A stretch of 64,000 bases of DNA from Lysobacteraceae bacterium (GTDB lineage Bacteria; Pseudomonadota; Gammaproteobacteria; Xanthomonadales; Xanthomonadaceae): positions 1 through 64,000 of the forward strand of contig JAUXUI010000010.1 of the NCBI GenBank assembly GCA_030681035.1. The letters are read 5' to 3'. The notes below the pieces were generated by a model. It did no database searches. It worked only from the letters and a program-made list of their open reading frames with translations, and was not told the DNA's origin. This document shows, in pieces, positions 38,367-47,578 of the stretch (its first letter is position 1; each line of letters opens with the position of its first letter). A program made the translations under genes and the position numbers.

Positions 38367-38612
38367 CAATGGCACTTACTTAAGCGTCGTCATGCCAGCC
38401 CCCGATTAAAGCATTCGAGGGCAGGCTACAGCTGGCATCCACAGCTTCTTTCGCTCGTGCCCAATTTCCTGAAGTCACTGGATTCCCGCCTTACGGCGGG
38501 CAGTCCATGCCCGCCGCCCTACGGGCCAGCTTCGCTGTTCGCGCGCGCTCCAGGCGCGCGCAGTCGCGGGAATGATGAATTGAGGGGGTTCTGGCTTAAG
38601 TAAGTGCCATTG
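38367..38612. mobile_element. 246-bp MITE with IS4-like ends and 11-bp target duplication
   Basis: The ends are perfect 18-bp inverted repeats: CAATGGCACTTACTTAAG at 38367-38384 and its reverse complement at 38595-38612. They are flanked by the 11-bp direct repeat GTGTCTGAACT at 38356-38366 and 38613-38623. IS4-family elements have similar ends (AATGCC...GTTAAG) and duplicate 10-12 bp. The interior has no gene; it contains GC-rich palindromes. It sits just past the hutI stop codon. Confidence 0.88.
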
Positions 38613-38622
38613 GTGTCTGAAC

Positions 38623-39861
38623 TCATTCAACGACACTGTTGCAGAACAATGGCTCGCCCGCACTGAATACCTGAAGTGCGCCCGCGCCACCCAGCCAGTA
38701 GGTCAGCGCCGCCGGGTGAGGGATATCCCATAGCGTCAGGTCGGCGCGCAGGCCCGGCATGAGTCGGCCGCGATCGGCCAGCCCAAGCGCTTTGGCGGCG
38801 TTTGCAGTTGCACCAGTGACCGCCTCCAGTGGTGTCAACCCAAACAGGGTGCAGGCCATCGTCATCGCCAAGCGCAACGACAACATCGGCGATGTGCCGG
38901 GATTGCAATCGGTGGCGACTGCCATCGCCACCGCGTGTTCGCGCAGTGCGGCAATGGGCGGTTTTTGCGTTTCACCCAGACAGTGGAATGCACCGGGCAG
39001 CAACACCGCGACCGAATCCGCGCGTGCCAATGCCTGCACGCCGTCGGCATTGCTGTATTCAATGTGGTCCGCAGACAGACCGTCGAATGCTGCGACCAAC
39101 GCCGCACCGCCCAGATCGGAGAGCTGGTCGGCATGCAGTTTGATCGGAAAGCCAAGCGCGCGCGCACGGGCAAATACGCGCCGCGTTTGCACCGGGCTGA
39201 AGCCGATGCCTTCGCAGAACGCGTCCACGGCATCAGCTAGCCCTGAAGCAGCCACCGCTGGCAGCATTTCAGCGCACAGCATGTCGATGTAGTCGTCAGC
39301 GCGGCCGTGATATTCCGGCGGCAGTGCGTGGGCGCCGAGGAACGTGGTGCGAATGCTGATGCCGAGCGCATCAGCAATGCGCCTGGCCACCCGCAGCATG
39401 CGCAGTTCGCTTTCCAGGTTCAGGCCATAACCGGATTTGATCTCCAGCGTGGCGACGCCATCGGCCAGCAGCGCGCGGGCGCGCGGCAGCGACTGCGCCA
39501 GCAGTTCGTCTTCGCTGGCTGCGCGCGTCGCCCGCACGGTGGCATTGATGCCGCCACCCGCCTGCGCAATCTGTGCGTAGCTGGCGCCTTCAAGGCGCTG
39601 CTCGAACTCGGCAATCCGTTCGCCGGCGAACACCAGGTGGGTGTGGCAGTCGATCAACGCCGGTGTGACCAGCGCACCGTTTGCGTGATGTACACGGGTG
39701 CTGGTGGCAACCGCATCGGCCGGAAGTTGCTCACGTGGGCCGACGAAGGCCAGCAGCCCATTGCGCCAGCCGATTGCGGCATTGGCGATCAGCCCCCAGC
39801 CGTGCCCGGTTGCCAGCGTCGAGGCGTGGCAATCGACAATCAACGCATCGAAGGCTTGCAC
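38623..39861 (-). CDS. hutI: Imidazolonepropionase
   Basis: A 412-residue amidohydrolase-fold enzyme that opens the imidazolone ring in histidine breakdown. Metal ligands lie in DCHTHLVFAG. GGGINATVRATRAASEDEL, EIKSGYGLNLESELRML and HADQLSDLGGAALV match the family, and ATDCNPGTSPMLSLRLAM holds the late catalytic Asp. No hutH, hutU or hutG is present in the window, so it is isolated from its pathway or a hut cluster lies elsewhere. The stop codon abuts the MITE target duplication. Confidence 0.94.
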   Translation of the reverse strand: MQAFDALIVDCHASTLATGHGWGLIANAAIGWRNGLLAFVGPREQLPADAVATSTRVHHANGALVTPALIDCHTHLVFAGERIAEFEQRLEGASYAQIAQAGGGINATVRATRAASEDELLAQSLPRARALLADGVATLEIKSGYGLNLESELRMLRVARRIADALGISIRTTFLGAHALPPEYHGRADDYIDMLCAEMLPAVAASGLADAVDAFCEGIGFSPVQTRRVFARARALGFPIKLHADQLSDLGGAALVAAFDGLSADHIEYSNADGVQALARADSVAVLLPGAFHCLGETQKPPIAALREHAVAMAVATDCNPGTSPMLSLRLAMTMACTLFGLTPLEAVTGATANAAKALGLADRGRLMPGLRADLTLWDIPHPAALTYWLGGAGALQVFSAGEPLFCNSVVE

Positions 39862-39879
39862 GTCTCCGGCCAGTGCGTG

Positions 39880-40668
39880 TCAGTCGCCCAGTCCAGCCAT
39901 GCCCAGGATGTTGTAACCGGCATCGACATGGGTGATTTCGCCAGTGATGCCGGCGGCCAGGTCGGAACACAGGAACGCTGCCACATTGCCGACGTTTTCG
40001 ATGCTGACATTGCGGCGCAGCGGTGCGTGTGCCTCAACATGGCCCAGCATCTTGCGCAGGCTGCCCACGCCGGAGGCGGCTAATGTCTTGATCGGTCCGG
40101 CGGATATGGCGTTGACGCGAGTACCTTCCGGGCCGAGGTTCAGCGCCAGATAACGCACGCTTGATTCCAGCGCCGCCTTGGCTACACCCATTACGTTGTA
40201 ATGCGCCAGCGCGCGCTCGGCGCCGAGATAGGTGAGGGTGAGGATGCTGCCGGAGCGGTCTTTCATCATCGGCCGTGCGGCCTTGGCCAGTGCGGTGAGC
40301 GAGTAGACTGAAATGTCGTTGGCAATGCGGAAGCTCTCGCGATCCAATCCGTCGAGGTAATCGCCTTCCAGCACTTCGCGCGGCGCAAAACCGATCGAAT
40401 GCACCAGAATATCGAAGCCATCCCAGTGCTTGCCGAGCTCGGCAAAACAGGTGTCGATCTGCGCATCATCGGCCACATCCAGCGGGATCACGATGTTCGA
40501 CCCATATTCGGCTGCGGCTTTTTCCACCCGCGACTTGAGCTTGTCGTTCTGATAGGTGAATGCCAGTTGCGCACCCTCGCGGTGCATGGCGTCGGCGATG
40601 CCATTGGCGATCGAACGTTGGCTGGCAATGCCGGTGATCAGTGCGCGTTTGCCGGAAAGAAAACCCAT
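39880..40668 (-). CDS. fabI: Enoyl-ACP reductase (NADH)
   Basis: A 262-residue SDR enzyme for the last step of fatty-acid elongation. [16 protein letters not shown] binds NADH. The active site is in [23 protein letters not shown], with the FabI-type Tyr-x6-Lys spacing. [15 protein letters not shown] and [15 protein letters not shown] are further family blocks. ATG 40668 starts at [16 protein letters not shown]. It lies between gloB and hutI on the same strand. Confidence 0.97.
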   Translation of the reverse strand: MGFLSGKRALITGIASQRSIANGIADAMHREGAQLAFTYQNDKLKSRVEKAAAEYGSNIVIPLDVADDAQIDTCFAELGKHWDGFDILVHSIGFAPREVLEGDYLDGLDRESFRIANDISVYSLTALAKAARPMMKDRSGSILTLTYLGAERALAHYNVMGVAKAALESSVRYLALNLGPEGTRVNAISAGPIKTLAASGVGSLRKMLGHVEAHAPLRRNVSIENVGNVAAFLCSDLAAGITGEITHVDAGYNILGMAGLGD

Positions 40669-40743
40669 GGTGTCTCCCAATGCCCGTCGTTGCGGGTGAA
40701 CGATTGCGATAGTGTAATGCCTCGGTGCCAACCCACGGCAAGC

Positions 40744-41511
40744 TCAGAACCTATCCTTCCACTGCCGCAACCAGGCAAATGCCTCGATGCGGTCTTTTGG
40801 CGCTCTGCCGTGATGCAAAGTCAGCGCCGCAAGGATGGCGGGATCGTCCACGCGCAGAAAAGGATTGCAGGCGCGTTCGCTCGCCAGGCTCACTGGAACG
40901 CTGGGTTGCTCGGCGGCGCGCAACGCGTCAACCTGGGCAATCCGTGCAGTCAGTTCTGCATTCAAAGGATCCACTTCGAGTGCGAAGCGACCGTTGGCCT
41001 GGGTGTATTCATGCGCGCAGCAGACCGCTGTTTCGTCTGGCAACGTGGCCAGTTGCTCCAGCGAGGCGAGCATTTGCGCCGGTGTACCTTCAAACAGGCG
41101 GCCACAGCCCAGGCTGAACAGGGTGTCCCCGCAAAACAACCAGCCATTGCCGTGGTAGGCAATATGCGAACGGGTATGCCCAGGTACGGCATGAATGCGC
41201 AGGCGCAGGCCCATCTCTGGCAAATTGATCGTGTCACCATCATCTACCCGCACGTCAATAGCGTCGATGCGCGCGTCGTGCGGCCCGTAGCACCTGGGTT
41301 GGTGGGTGTTGCGCAGTGCATTCAGGCCGCCAACATGATCGGCATGATGATGCGTGATCAGGATGGCGCGCAGGGTGCAGTTGCCCTCAGCCAGAAACGC
41401 ATCAACCGCCGCAGCGCTACCCGGATCGACCACCAACGTGCTGCCATCGGCGGCGGTAACTGCCCAGATGTAGTTGTCGTTGAAGGCGGAAATGGCGTGT
41501 AACCTCAGCAC
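40744..41511 (-). CDS. gloB: Hydroxyacylglutathione hydrolase (glyoxalase II)
   Basis: A 255-residue metallo-beta-lactamase-fold enzyme that releases D-lactate from S-lactoylglutathione. The metal motif THHHADHVGGLNAL, VPGHTRSHIAYH, FCGDTLFSLGCGR and CCAHEYTQANGRFA are all present. The start is GTG 41511 (VLRLHAISAFNDNYIW fits the family N-terminus); there is no nearby ATG. It is divergent from the methyltransferase gene, the conserved gloB/yafS-rnhA-dnaQ arrangement. Confidence 0.96.
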   Translation of the reverse strand: MLRLHAISAFNDNYIWAVTAADGSTLVVDPGSAAAVDAFLAEGNCTLRAILITHHHADHVGGLNALRNTHQPRCYGPHDARIDAIDVRVDDGDTINLPEMGLRLRIHAVPGHTRSHIAYHGNGWLFCGDTLFSLGCGRLFEGTPAQMLASLEQLATLPDETAVCCAHEYTQANGRFALEVDPLNAELTARIAQVDALRAAEQPSVPVSLASERACNPFLRVDDPAILAALTLHHGRAPKDRIEAFAWLRQWKDRF

Positions 41512-41583
41512 AGCAGCGCCTCGTTGGCAGTTGGTGAATTGCGACAGATGACCTTGGCGCCGCTTTCGCGCACAATCCACACC

Positions 41584-42270
41584 ATGCCCGAGCTTCGCGC
41601 TGCCCGTCAAATGCCATGGGGCACTGATCGCCTGTTTGCCAGCGCGCCCATCGCGGCGCTGCTGGCGCATGAGCAACTGCTGGCTGCGCCCGATATTAGC
41701 CGTGTCTTTGGCCATGGCGGATTGTTTGTGCGCCCGTGTGCGGATAGCCCGGCGCTGCTTCCCGGTGCGATGACGCAAGTGATGATGCAGCTTTATCGTT
41801 GTGCTGGCGGCATGTCCGGTGATGTGCGTTGCACCGATGATGCATTGCCGATTGCAACCGCCTGCCTGTCGCTGGTTTACGCGCAGCACGTGCTGGAGTC
41901 CTCGCCGGCGGGCACGCAGTTGATGGGTGAGGTGGCGCGGGTGCTGGCACCTGAAGGCGCGGCGATATTCGTCGTTTTCAATCCGTTGAGTTTGGTGCGT
42001 TTACGTTGGTGCAATAGCGGGTTGCGGGCGATTACACCAAGCCAAGTGGCGCGGATGTTGGGCGAGCACGGCCTTGAAGTGCGTACGATACGGCCGTTGG
42101 GGTATTGCTGGCGCGCGCCGGCCAGCTGTGATGTGGGAAGTGACATGGAGCGCAGTAGCCGTCTGGCCAGTTCGTATCTGGTGCTTGCACGTAAGCGGGT
42201 GCATGGTATGACGCCTTTGCGCGTCGGGGGGGCGAGGGTGGCTTGGAACAACGGCGTGGGAGCACAATGA
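41584..42270 (+). CDS. Class I methyltransferase-like protein (YafS type)
   Basis: A 228-residue protein. The second half has a methyltransferase-type core ([52 protein letters not shown]). The glycine-rich SAM motif I is not visible, replaced by a divergent N-terminal region ([19 protein letters not shown]). This degenerate form is usual for proteins at this place between gloB and rnhA. Function unknown. ATG 41584 is favoured by family length; ATG 41548 is possible. It overlaps the rnhA start by ATGA. Confidence 0.8.
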   Translation: MPELRAARQMPWGTDRLFASAPIAALLAHEQLLAAPDISRVFGHGGLFVRPCADSPALLPGAMTQVMMQLYRCAGGMSGDVRCTDDALPIATACLSLVYAQHVLESSPAGTQLMGEVARVLAPEGAAIFVVFNPLSLVRLRWCNSGLRAITPSQVARMLGEHGLEVRTIRPLGYCWRAPASCDVGSDMERSSRLASSYLVLARKRVHGMTPLRVGGARVAWNNGVGAQ

Positions 42271-42725
42271 AACAGGTTGAAATTCATACCGATGGCGCAT
42301 GCCTCGGCAATCCGGGGCCCGGTGGTTGGGGCGTGTTGCTGCGCTGCGATGGCCGCGAGCGCGAGTTGAGTGGCAATGAGCCAGACACCACCAACAACCG
42401 CATGGAACTGATGGCGGCGATCAAGGCGCTGGAAGCGCTGAGCACACCGTGTGCTGCGGTATTGCATACCGACTCACAATACGTGCAAAAAGGATTCACT
42501 GAATGGCTGGCGGGTTGGCAGCGGCGTGGCTGGAAGACCGCTGCAGGCGAGCCGGTAAAGAACAAGGACCTGTGGCAACGGCTCAGTGCTGCTGCGGCGC
42601 CGCACACGGTGCAGTGGCAGTGGGTGCGCGGTCATAACGGCCATCCGGAAAACGAGCGGGTAGACGAGCTGGCGCGTGCTGCAGCGGAGCAATTGCGGCC
42701 AGTAGCCAGGAGTGGTGGGCGATGA
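42267..42725 (+). CDS. rnhA: Ribonuclease HI
   Basis: A 152-residue RNase H-fold enzyme that removes RNA from RNA-DNA hybrids. Active-site acids are visible: Asp in [18 protein letters not shown], Glu in [14 protein letters not shown], Asp in LHTDSQYV and the final Asp in [21 protein letters not shown] and [12 protein letters not shown] match the handle and His loop. It overlaps both neighbours by ATGA. Confidence 0.97.
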   Translation: MKQVEIHTDGACLGNPGPGGWGVLLRCDGRERELSGNEPDTTNNRMELMAAIKALEALSTPCAAVLHTDSQYVQKGFTEWLAGWQRRGWKTAAGEPVKNKDLWQRLSAAAAPHTVQWQWVRGHNGHPENERVDELARAAAEQLRPVARSGGR

Positions 42726-43435
42726 GGCAGATTGTGCTGGATACCGAAACCACCGGCCTGGCCTGGGAGCGCGGCCATCGCATCATCGAAATTGGCTGTA
42801 TCGAGCTGATCAAGCGACGCCCCACCGGCCGTGAGTTCCAGCGCTATCTCAACCCGGATCGGCTGATCGATGCCGGAGCCATGGAAGTCACTGGAATCAG
42901 CAACGAATCGTTGCTCGACAAGCCAAGATTTCATGAGATTGTCGATGAGTTTCTCGATTTCATCCGCGGTGCCGAGCTGATCATCCACAACGCCGCATTC
43001 GATGTTGGGTTTCTCGATAACGAGCTGAGCCTGATTGGGCGCGAGCTTGGTCGGATCAGTGATTACGCTGAAGTGGTCGATTCGCTGCGCATGGCGCGCG
43101 AGCAGTACCCCGGGCAGCGCAACAGCCTTGACGCCCTGTGCAAACGCCTGGGGGTGGACAACGCGCATCGCACCCAACATGGCGCATTGCTCGATGCCGA
43201 GTTGTTGGTTGAGGTCTACCTTGCATTGACCTCGGGGCAGGGGGATCTGGGTTTGAGCCTTGAATCCCTGTCACAAAACGCGCGCAATACAACAAGCACG
43301 GTAACGGTACGACCGCGACGAGTACTGCGTGCCAATGATGCCGAGTCCGCTCTGCATAACGAGCGATTGCGCAAGATCGAGAAAAAACAGGGTGCGTGTG
43401 TGTGGCTTGCCGACCCCGCGCCGGCGCTTGATTAG
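42722..43435 (+). CDS. dnaQ: DNA polymerase III epsilon subunit (3'-5' proof-reading exonuclease)
   Basis: A 237-residue DEDDh exonuclease. ExoI is [20 protein letters not shown], ExoII is [16 protein letters not shown], and ExoIII has [18 protein letters not shown]. The C-terminal tail carries the segment that binds the alpha subunit. It is the last gene of the coupled methyltransferase-rnhA-dnaQ run and its stop overlaps the convergent phosphatase by four bases. Confidence 0.97.
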   Translation: MRQIVLDTETTGLAWERGHRIIEIGCIELIKRRPTGREFQRYLNPDRLIDAGAMEVTGISNESLLDKPRFHEIVDEFLDFIRGAELIIHNAAFDVGFLDNELSLIGRELGRISDYAEVVDSLRMAREQYPGQRNSLDALCKRLGVDNAHRTQHGALLDAELLVEVYLALTSGQGDLGLSLESLSQNARNTTSTVTVRPRRVLRANDAESALHNERLRKIEKKQGACVWLADPAPALD

Positions 43436-44133
43436 ACCTCGCGTGCCAGCACCACGGTAATGTTGTCGCTGCCGCCGCCGCGCAGCGCGCAAAACACCAA
43501 ATGTTCGACCAGTTCCTGCGCTGATAACGTCTCGCGTGCAAGAATCTGCGCGATGCGGCTATCGGAGACGTGCTCGGTCAGGCCATCGGTACACAGCAGC
43601 AGTTGCCGCCCCGAACACCACAGCCCGCTTGCCACCCCGATGCGCAAATGGTCTGGATCAGTCACCCCAAGCGCCTGCGTGACCACGTTACGGCGTGGGT
43701 GGCTACGCGCCTGGTCGCTGGTGATGGCGCCTTGCGCCACCATTTCCTGTACCAGGCTGTGATCCTGCGATATTTGACGCAATTGGCCATCCCACAGATA
43801 CACACGGCTATCCCCGATCCAGGCGACTTCGTATTGATTACCTGTGGTGGCGGCCATGGCGATGGTGGTGCCCATCGGCAACGCGCTGCGACGCCCCTGC
43901 GAGTAAGCGGCTACGGTGTGCGCGGCATAGCGGATGGCATCGCTCAGGCTGCTGCCGGCACGTGCCGATTCCATCGCTGCGTCGCGGGCCAGCGCGCTGG
44001 CAACTTCACCGTACTCGTGACCGCCCATGCCGTCTGCGACCAGCCACAGCCCCTTATCCGCGTTGGCGTCATAGGTGTCTTCATTGAGGTCGCGGCGAAG
44101 GCCGACGTGGCTGAGGTGGCCAAACTCGATCAT
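43432..44133 (-). CDS. PP2C-type serine/threonine protein phosphatase
   Basis: A 233-residue single-domain PP2C phosphatase. Metal and catalytic motifs are GLRRDLNEDTY, WLVADGMGGHEYGEVAS, MGTTIAMAATTGNQYEVAWIGDSR, LLLCTDGLTEHV and GGSDNITVVL. No sensory or membrane domain is attached. It probably reverses a Ser/Thr kinase signal, but no kinase is in the window. ATG 44133 gives the family start; the frame continues open through the tRNA gene, which is not coding. Confidence 0.92.
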   Translation of the reverse strand: MIEFGHLSHVGLRRDLNEDTYDANADKGLWLVADGMGGHEYGEVASALARDAAMESARAGSSLSDAIRYAAHTVAAYSQGRRSALPMGTTIAMAATTGNQYEVAWIGDSRVYLWDGQLRQISQDHSLVQEMVAQGAITSDQARSHPRRNVVTQALGVTDPDHLRIGVASGLWCSGRQLLLCTDGLTEHVSDSRIAQILARETLSAQELVEHLVFCALRGGGSDNITVVLAREV

Positions 44134-44311
44134 GTTCAGACGGACGCGCCTTGTTGGGTTTTGTTGTGTGGGTGGCGTGTGCCGACCCGTCATGATGCCG
44201 TTGACAGTGCAATTCCTGCAAGGCAGCGCCATTTGTTGCTCGCCGAGTACCGTAAAAAGCGTATTGAACACGCTCAAGACCGCCTCACAGAGTGACAACG
44301 TGTTTTTTGGC

Positions 44312-44340
44312 TTGTCCCGGACGCCTTGCCCGCGTATCAT
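44312..44340 (+). promoter_or_regulatory. Putative promoter of tRNA-Ser
   Basis: TTGTCC (44312-44317) and TATCAT (44335-44340) are spaced by exactly 17 bases and lie 79 bases before the tRNA. The 44134-44419 stretch holds no gene. Confidence 0.4.
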
Positions 44341-44419
44341 TCCGCGCTCTGTGCTGTGCTCGGCTCGTTGATTGAGTTCGCCCGGCCGGAATAGGGTGGC
44401 AGCACCCAATGCAGTTGTT

Positions 44420-44510
44420 GGAGAGGTGGCAGAGTGGTCGAATGCGCCGGATTCGAAATCCGGTTTACGTCTCCGACGTAACGAGGGTTCGAATCCCTCC
44501 CTCTCCGCCA
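44420..44510 (+). tRNA. tRNA-Ser (anticodon CGA)
   Basis: A 91-base gene. The acceptor stem GGAGAGG pairs with CCTCTCC, with discriminator G and an encoded CCA end (44508-44510). The anticodon loop is in CCGGATTCGAAATCCGG (anticodon CGA, reads UCG). A long variable arm (CGTCTCCGACG) and T-loop GGTTCGAATCC confirm a class II tRNA-Ser. Confidence 0.97.
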
Positions 44511-44575
44511 GTTTATGCGCGCCGCCTTGAATCGTTGGATTTGGGCGGCGTTGTCGTTTTGGCAAGGTGGATTGC

Positions 44576-44983
44576 ATGTCCCAGATCATGGTGCCGATAT
44601 CATTTGGTGAATTGCTCGACAAGATCGCGATTTTGCAGATCAAGGCTGAACGCATGCGCGACCCGGCCAAGCTGGCCAATGTGCAGCGTGAACTTGATGC
44701 CCTGTTGATCGTTTGGGCGGATCATCCCGCGAGCGGCAGCGATGTTGCGGCGTTGCGTGCAGCGCTCAAGACCGTGAATGAGCGACTCTGGGATATCGAG
44801 GATGCAATCCGCGAGCAGGAGCGTGCGCAGCGGTTCGAAGCCGAGTTCATTCGGTTGGCGCGCGCGGTTTACATCGAAAACGACGAGCGTGCGCGGATCA
44901 AGCGTGAAATCAATCTGGCGCTGGGCTCGTCATTCGTCGAAGAAAAGTCCTACGCCGATTATCGTGCGCCAGGCGCCGCCTGA
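44576..44983 (+). CDS. DUF6165 family protein
   Basis: A 135-residue soluble protein matching the DUF6165 family: VPISFGELLDKIAILQIKAERM at the start and RAVYIENDERARIKREINLALGSSFVEEKSY at the end, mainly helical and charged. The function is unknown. Its place next to a GT9 heptosyltransferase-like gene and kdkA points to an LPS-core link. AAGGTGG precedes ATG 44576. The last 25 bases overlap the convergent GT9 gene. Confidence 0.82.
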   Translation: MSQIMVPISFGELLDKIAILQIKAERMRDPAKLANVQRELDALLIVWADHPASGSDVAALRAALKTVNERLWDIEDAIREQERAQRFEAEFIRLARAVYIENDERARIKREINLALGSSFVEEKSYADYRAPGAA

Positions 44984-46038
44984 TCGCCGATCCATTGTTC
45001 CAGACGTTCGATTACCTCGCTGCTCTGGATCAGGGCCATCACCCCGGGTTTTTCCAAGCGCTGCCCCCAGCGCAGGGTGTGCGGGTCGCGATTGCAAAAA
45101 CGGCGTGCTGCTTCAGCATAATGATTTACGCAATACCGCAGGCTGTGATACGGCCCACTGCGCTCGGCGTCAGTGCAGGCGTAGAGTCCGAGCACCGGCG
45201 TGGCGACGGCATTGGCGATATGCACTGGCCCGGAGTCCGGGCTCAACAACAGGCTCGCGCGTTGCAGCAAGGCGGGCAGTTGTTCGATGCTGTCTTTGCC
45301 AATCAGGTCAACCGCGGGTTGCCGCATATTGGCGAGTATGGCGTCGCCCATTTCACGTTCTGCGTGGCTGCGCCCGCCGATCAGTGCGATACGCATGCCA
45401 TGCTGCGTAGCGGCGTAATCGGCCACTTCGGCATAACGCTGCGGCAGCCAGTTGCGCAGAGCATGGCTGGAGCACGGTGAAATCATCAGTGTGGCCTGCG
45501 GCCCGGGCAATTGCGTCTGCGCCCATTCGCAAGCGCTATCGCTGATCGGCAGATTCCACTGGATATCGGACAGGTGCAACCCGAGCGGCGGCAAGAACTG
45601 GCCGAATACGTCGATAACATGATAACCGTCGGCCGCGATGCGTTGATTGCAAAACAGAGCATGGCCTTCGCGGCTGCGCGCCGCATCAAAACCGATTCGG
45701 GTTCTTGCCTTGATCGCGGTCGATAGCACGCTGGCACGCAGCGACATTTGCATCAGCAGCAGGGCATCGAAATGGCGTTTGGCCAGGCTTTGGCGCAACG
45801 CTCTCCACGCCGCAAACCCGCCACGCTTGTCGTAAACGATGAACTCAACACCGGGCAGTGTACCCAGCAGGCGCACTTCGCCACGCCCGATCACCCAGGT
45901 GATGCGGGTGTCTGGGACCTGCTGGCGCAAGGCATGCACAATCGGCAGCATGTGGGTGACATCACCCAATGCGGAAAGACGCAAAAGGCATACGCTGCGA
46001 GGTGTGCCGTGAGCTGCGTTAAACTTGCCGCCATGCAT
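44959..46038 (-). CDS. Glycosyltransferase family 9 (heptosyltransferase-like)
   Basis: A 359-residue GT9 protein. N-terminal LLRLSALGDVTHMLPIVHALR and the donor-site motifs IGGRSHAEREM and LLLSPDSGPVHIANAVATPVLGLYA are typical of ADP-heptose transferases (WaaC/WaaF/WaaQ group). It probably adds a heptose or hexose to the LPS inner core. Position beside kdkA supports that. ATG 46038 has GGGAG 10 bases upstream; a longer upstream frame has no homology. It is divergent from kdkA with a 14-base gap. Confidence 0.9.
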   Translation of the reverse strand: MHGGKFNAAHGTPRSVCLLRLSALGDVTHMLPIVHALRQQVPDTRITWVIGRGEVRLLGTLPGVEFIVYDKRGGFAAWRALRQSLAKRHFDALLLMQMSLRASVLSTAIKARTRIGFDAARSREGHALFCNQRIAADGYHVIDVFGQFLPPLGLHLSDIQWNLPISDSACEWAQTQLPGPQATLMISPCSSHALRNWLPQRYAEVADYAATQHGMRIALIGGRSHAEREMGDAILANMRQPAVDLIGKDSIEQLPALLQRASLLLSPDSGPVHIANAVATPVLGLYACTDAERSGPYHSLRYCVNHYAEAARRFCNRDPHTLRWGQRLEKPGVMALIQSSEVIERLEQWIGDQAAPGAR

Positions 46039-46052
46039 CAGGCATCGCTCCC

Positions 46053-46817
46053 ATGAACCAGATTCCTTGTCCATCCGATTTGCGTGCTCCACCGACGATG
46101 ACTCTGTGCGACGGCGTGGGCATTGTGTTCGACGCATCGCGTTTGCCGCAAGCGCCGGCGCTGGAAAAGCTGTTTCATCCGGAAGCCTGGCCACAAGCGA
46201 CACCGGTCTTGGGTAGTGGTCGCGGTTCGGCCTGGTTTGTCAGTTGCCCCAGTCACGACGCAGTGCTACGCCATTACCGGCGTGGCGGGCTGTTTGCCAC
46301 GCTGCTCGGTGATTGGTATCCGTGGCACGGCGCCGAGCATACGCGCAGCTTTGCCGAGTTCAACCTGCTGGCTGAAATGGCCAGTCAGGGGTTGCCCGTG
46401 CCCACGCCCTTGGCCGCACGTTATCAACGTGATGGTGCGGGCTACCGTGCCGATATCCTGATCGAACGGATTGCCACAGCCGTGCCTTGGGCTGCCTTGC
46501 TGCATGCCGATTTAGCCAGTGCGCCGTGGGAGCAGGTGGGTGCAACCATCGCCCGTTTCCATCGTGCCGGCATCGATCATGCCGATCTGAACGCCAATAA
46601 TGTGTTGCTCGATGGCGCGGGGCAGGTATGGTTGATTGATTTTGATCGTTCGCAACGCCGTCCACTCAACCACCGTTGGCGGTATCGCAACCTGCGCCGG
46701 TTGCGTCGTTCCATCGACAAACTCATGGCTGGCTACCAATACAGCGATGCGGTGGTGTCGGGCTGGTCACGCCTGCGCGAGAGCTATGCGCTGGCGATGG
46801 CGCAAGGGCTGCCATGA
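46053..46817 (+). CDS. kdkA: 3-deoxy-D-manno-octulosonic acid kinase
   Basis: A 254-residue kinase-fold protein that phosphorylates Kdo in the LPS inner core. The catalytic loop HADLNANNVLL and the metal motif LIDFDRSQRRPL match KdkA. The N-terminal part (HYRRGGLFATLLGDWYPWHG, TRSFAEFNLLAEM) is also typical. KdkA occurs in Haemophilus, Vibrio and xanthomonads with a single Kdo. Its stop overlaps the next gene by ATGA. Confidence 0.93.
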   Translation: MNQIPCPSDLRAPPTMTLCDGVGIVFDASRLPQAPALEKLFHPEAWPQATPVLGSGRGSAWFVSCPSHDAVLRHYRRGGLFATLLGDWYPWHGAEHTRSFAEFNLLAEMASQGLPVPTPLAARYQRDGAGYRADILIERIATAVPWAALLHADLASAPWEQVGATIARFHRAGIDHADLNANNVLLDGAGQVWLIDFDRSQRRPLNHRWRYRNLRRLRRSIDKLMAGYQYSDAVVSGWSRLRESYALAMAQGLP

Positions 46818-47578
46818 TGTGGAGCTTGCATTTTCTCGGTGTTGGCAATGCCGCAGCTGCCGATCAATTGGGCTCGGCCAGTGCGGTCATTGAGCGGGAT
46901 GGCAAGCCGCTGTTGATGATCGATTGTGGGCATGAGGCATTGGCCGCTTATCTGTGTACATATTCGGCCATGCCGCAGGCGATATTCATAACCCATGTCC
47001 ACATGGATCATGTCGCTGGCCTTGAACGCCTGTTTTTTGCAACCCGCTTTGATCCAGCGCAATGCGGTCGTGTGCGTCTGTATGTAGCAGCAGCATTGGT
47101 GCCGCATTTGCAGGCACGAGTGGCCGATTACCCTGGCGTACTGGCTGAGGGCGGCAGCAATTTTTGGGATGCGTTTCAGTTGATCCCGATGAGCCACGGT
47201 TTTTGGCATCGGAAGATGTGGTTTGACGTTTTTGCGGTGCGCCACCATGCGCCTGGCACCGCTTTTGGCCTGCGGCTGCGTGGTTCACTGCTCTACACCG
47301 GCGATACCCGGCCAATTCCAGAAGTGCTGAATACACATGCGGATCAAGGCGAATTGATCGCCCACGATTGCGCGTTGATTGGCAACCCATCGCACAGTGG
47401 CCTTGATGATCTTGAACGCGAGTACGGAAAAAACCTGCTGGATCGATTGTTGATTTACCATTACGGTAGTGCTGCCGAGGCAGAATCCATGGTGGCGCGT
47501 GGCTATCGGGTGGCGCATGCAGGGCTGCGCGTGGCATTGGCAGAACCCGTTTCAGCTCAGGCACTGGAGTCATCTTGA
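46814..47578 (+). CDS. Metallo-beta-lactamase-fold hydrolase
   Basis: A 254-residue MBL-fold protein with THVHMDHVAGLERLFF (HxHxDH), MSHGFWHRKMWFDVFAVRHHA, LLYTGDTRPIPEVL and LIAHDCALI as metal ligands. The shape is nearer RNase Z-type than lactamase-type hydrolases. Its substrate is unknown. It overlaps kdkA upstream and moaA downstream, so it lies inside one transcript with both. ATG 46814 is the first of two adjacent ATGs. Confidence 0.82.
   Translation: MMWSLHFLGVGNAAAADQLGSASAVIERDGKPLLMIDCGHEALAAYLCTYSAMPQAIFITHVHMDHVAGLERLFFATRFDPAQCGRVRLYVAAALVPHLQARVADYPGVLAEGGSNFWDAFQLIPMSHGFWHRKMWFDVFAVRHHAPGTAFGLRLRGSLLYTGDTRPIPEVLNTHADQGELIAHDCALIGNPSHSGLDDLEREYGKNLLDRLLIYHYGSAAEAESMVARGYRVAHAGLRVALAEPVSAQALESS

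Noticed and set aside
44134-44679. N-terminal extension of the PP2C phosphatase
   Set aside because: The extension would run through the tRNA-Ser gene on the opposite strand; the family N-terminus starts at 44133.
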